Shown piece by piece: positions 62,962-64,000 of a stretch of DNA of 64,000 nucleotides (position 1 is its first letter; the number at the start of each line of letters is the position of its first letter). Position numbers and translations under genes: made by a program. The notes under the pieces were generated by a model. It did not search any database, had not been told where the DNA came from, and saw only the letters and a list, made by a program, of their open reading frames with translations. Source of the DNA: Scandinavium manionii (lineage in GTDB: Bacteria > Pseudomonadota > Gammaproteobacteria > Enterobacterales > Enterobacteriaceae); assembly GCF_024764775.1 (NCBI RefSeq), contig NZ_JALIGC010000028.1, positions 1-64,000 on the forward strand. The letters are read 5' to 3'.

Positions 62962-63855
62962 TCAGCTTTTTGGCGTACGGCGCAGGGTATAAAGCGCATC
63001 GATAACAAACACCGCCAGCGCGACCCAAATAAACGCAAAAGTGACCATTTTATCCGCGCCCGGGGTTTCACCGTAAAACATCACCGCCAGAATGAACATG
63101 AGCGTAGGGCCGATGTACTGGAAGAAACCCAGCGTCGATAGCCGCAGTTTGGTGGCGGCACCCGTGAAGCACAGCAGTGGAATAGTGGTGACCACGCCTG
63201 CCGCCATCAGCAGCAGGTTCAGCGACCACGGGTTTTGCCCCATATGGCTGGTAGCGCTGTCGGCGATGCCGAACAGATAAATGGCCGCCACGGGCAGTAA
63301 CCACAGAGTTTCCACCAGCATGCCTGTTTGGGCATCGACGGCAATTTTCTTACGCACCAGGCCGTAAAACGCAAAGCTGAACGCCAGCCCCAGCGCGATA
63401 ATCGGCAGCGAACCAAAGGTCCAGAGCTGCACCAGCACGCCGCAGGTCGCGAGGAAAACCGCCACCCATTGCATCCGACGGAAGCGTTCCCCGAGGAAAA
63501 TCATCCCCAGCACGATATTCACCAGCGGGTTAATGAAATAACCGAGACTGGCTTCCAGCATGTGCTGATTATTCACCGCCCAGATAAACAGCAGCCAGTT
63601 GCCGCCAATCAATACGGCGGAGAGGGCCAGCAAGAAGATTTTCTTCGGCGTCTGGCACAGGCGTTTGATACCGCTCCACTGACGGCTGATGCTGATCAGC
63701 GCCACCATAAAGAAGAATGACCAGATAATACGGTGGGTGAGAATTTCATCGGCGGGTACGTAGTAAATGACTTTGAAGTACGCCGGTGCTACGCCCCAAA
63801 TAAAATAAGCGGCGAGGGCGAGTAAAACCCCTTGCCGCGTTTGTTTAGCATCCAT
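62962..63855 (-). CDS. rarD: EamA-family transporter RarD
   Basis: 297 aa, ten predicted membrane segments in two EamA repeats. N-terminus KQTRQGVLLALAAYFIWGVAPAYFK is typical of RarD. Called chloramphenicol-sensitivity protein, physiological substrate not established. Confidence 0.94.
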   Translation of the reverse strand: MDAKQTRQGVLLALAAYFIWGVAPAYFKVIYYVPADEILTHRIIWSFFFMVALISISRQWSGIKRLCQTPKKIFLLALSAVLIGGNWLLFIWAVNNQHMLEASLGYFINPLVNIVLGMIFLGERFRRMQWVAVFLATCGVLVQLWTFGSLPIIALGLAFSFAFYGLVRKKIAVDAQTGMLVETLWLLPVAAIYLFGIADSATSHMGQNPWSLNLLLMAAGVVTTIPLLCFTGAATKLRLSTLGFFQYIGPTLMFILAVMFYGETPGADKMVTFAFIWVALAVFVIDALYTLRRTPKS

Positions 63856-63905
63856 GGGAAAATCCGTTACATAAAAGTAAGGGGATGTTACCCGATTTTA
63901 ACGGT

Positions 63906-64000
63906 TAACCCACCATATAAGTGGCGGTCGCGCTGGCGATATAAACCTGCTCTTCGTTGTGCAATTCGACGCGCGCGACGGCCACTTTATTGCCCGCGCG
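63906..64000 (-). CDS. yigI: YigI, 3' end (partial)
   Basis: The last 31 codons of a gene that continues beyond the window. The encoded tail (GNKVAVARVELHNEEQVYIA, then SATATYMVG) fits the YigI hotdog-fold thioesterase; E. coli YigI is reported to act on acyl-CoA. Located upstream of rarD as in E. coli. Confidence 0.85.

Overview
The window is a chromosomal segment of a member of the Enterobacteriaceae. Gene order and protein sequences follow the E. coli rrnC-distal to rarD region closely: tRNA-Asp/tRNA-Trp, hdfR, comM, ilvLXGMEDA, ilvYC, ppiC, rep, gppA, rhlB, trxA, rho, the wec cluster, yifK, argX-hisR-leuT-proM, glmZ, hemCDXY, cyaA, cyaY, dapF, xerC, uvrD, corA, rarD. Codon use, an intact ilvG, the accessory genes and a duplicated proM suggest a genus near Enterobacter, Lelliottia, Leclercia or Citrobacter rather than E. 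coli itself. The genus is an inference.

Layout. 1-3170: rrnC-distal tRNAs, hdfR, maoP, comM. 3400-10043: attenuated isoleucine/valine operon with complete AHAS II. 10050-19160: an accessory block of about 9 kb between ilvA and ilvY, which are neighbours in E. coli. It encodes a galactitol-type PTS (EIIA, EIIB, EIIC), a PRD-domain regulator, a FucA-like class II aldolase, a divergent DhaK/DhaL pair and a stand-alone HPr-like protein on +, and a second, canonical DhaK/DhaL pair on -. 19330-22230: ilvY/ilvC and ppiC. 22277-22403: an ERIC element. 22437-29377: rep, gppA, rhlB, trxA, rho. 29600-42378: twelve-gene enterobacterial common antigen (ECA) cluster. 42582-44669: yifK and five tRNA genes. 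44670-45354: repeated tRNA-Pro tail sequence and the glmZ small RNA. 45360-46565: an MFS transporter at the place of E. coli aslBA. 46743-53719: hem operon divergent from cyaA. 53716-59858: cyaY, lptM, dapF, yigA, xerC, yigB, uvrD. 59946-61163: corA with its corL leader. 61141-64000: PhnD-like protein, fatty acid desaturase, rarD and the 3' end of yigI.

How the genes work together. The ilv genes make Ile and Val, with ilvL sensing charged tRNA and IlvY sensing the substrates of IlvC. The wec genes make the GlcNAc-ManNAcA-Fuc4NAc repeat on undecaprenyl phosphate, flip, polymerise and limit its length. The accessory block reads as import and phosphorylation of an unknown ketose or polyol by the PTS, aldol cleavage, and phosphorylation of a triose such as dihydroxyacetone by DhaKL. 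Its substrate cannot be read from the sequence. That block is the best candidate here for an undescribed system.
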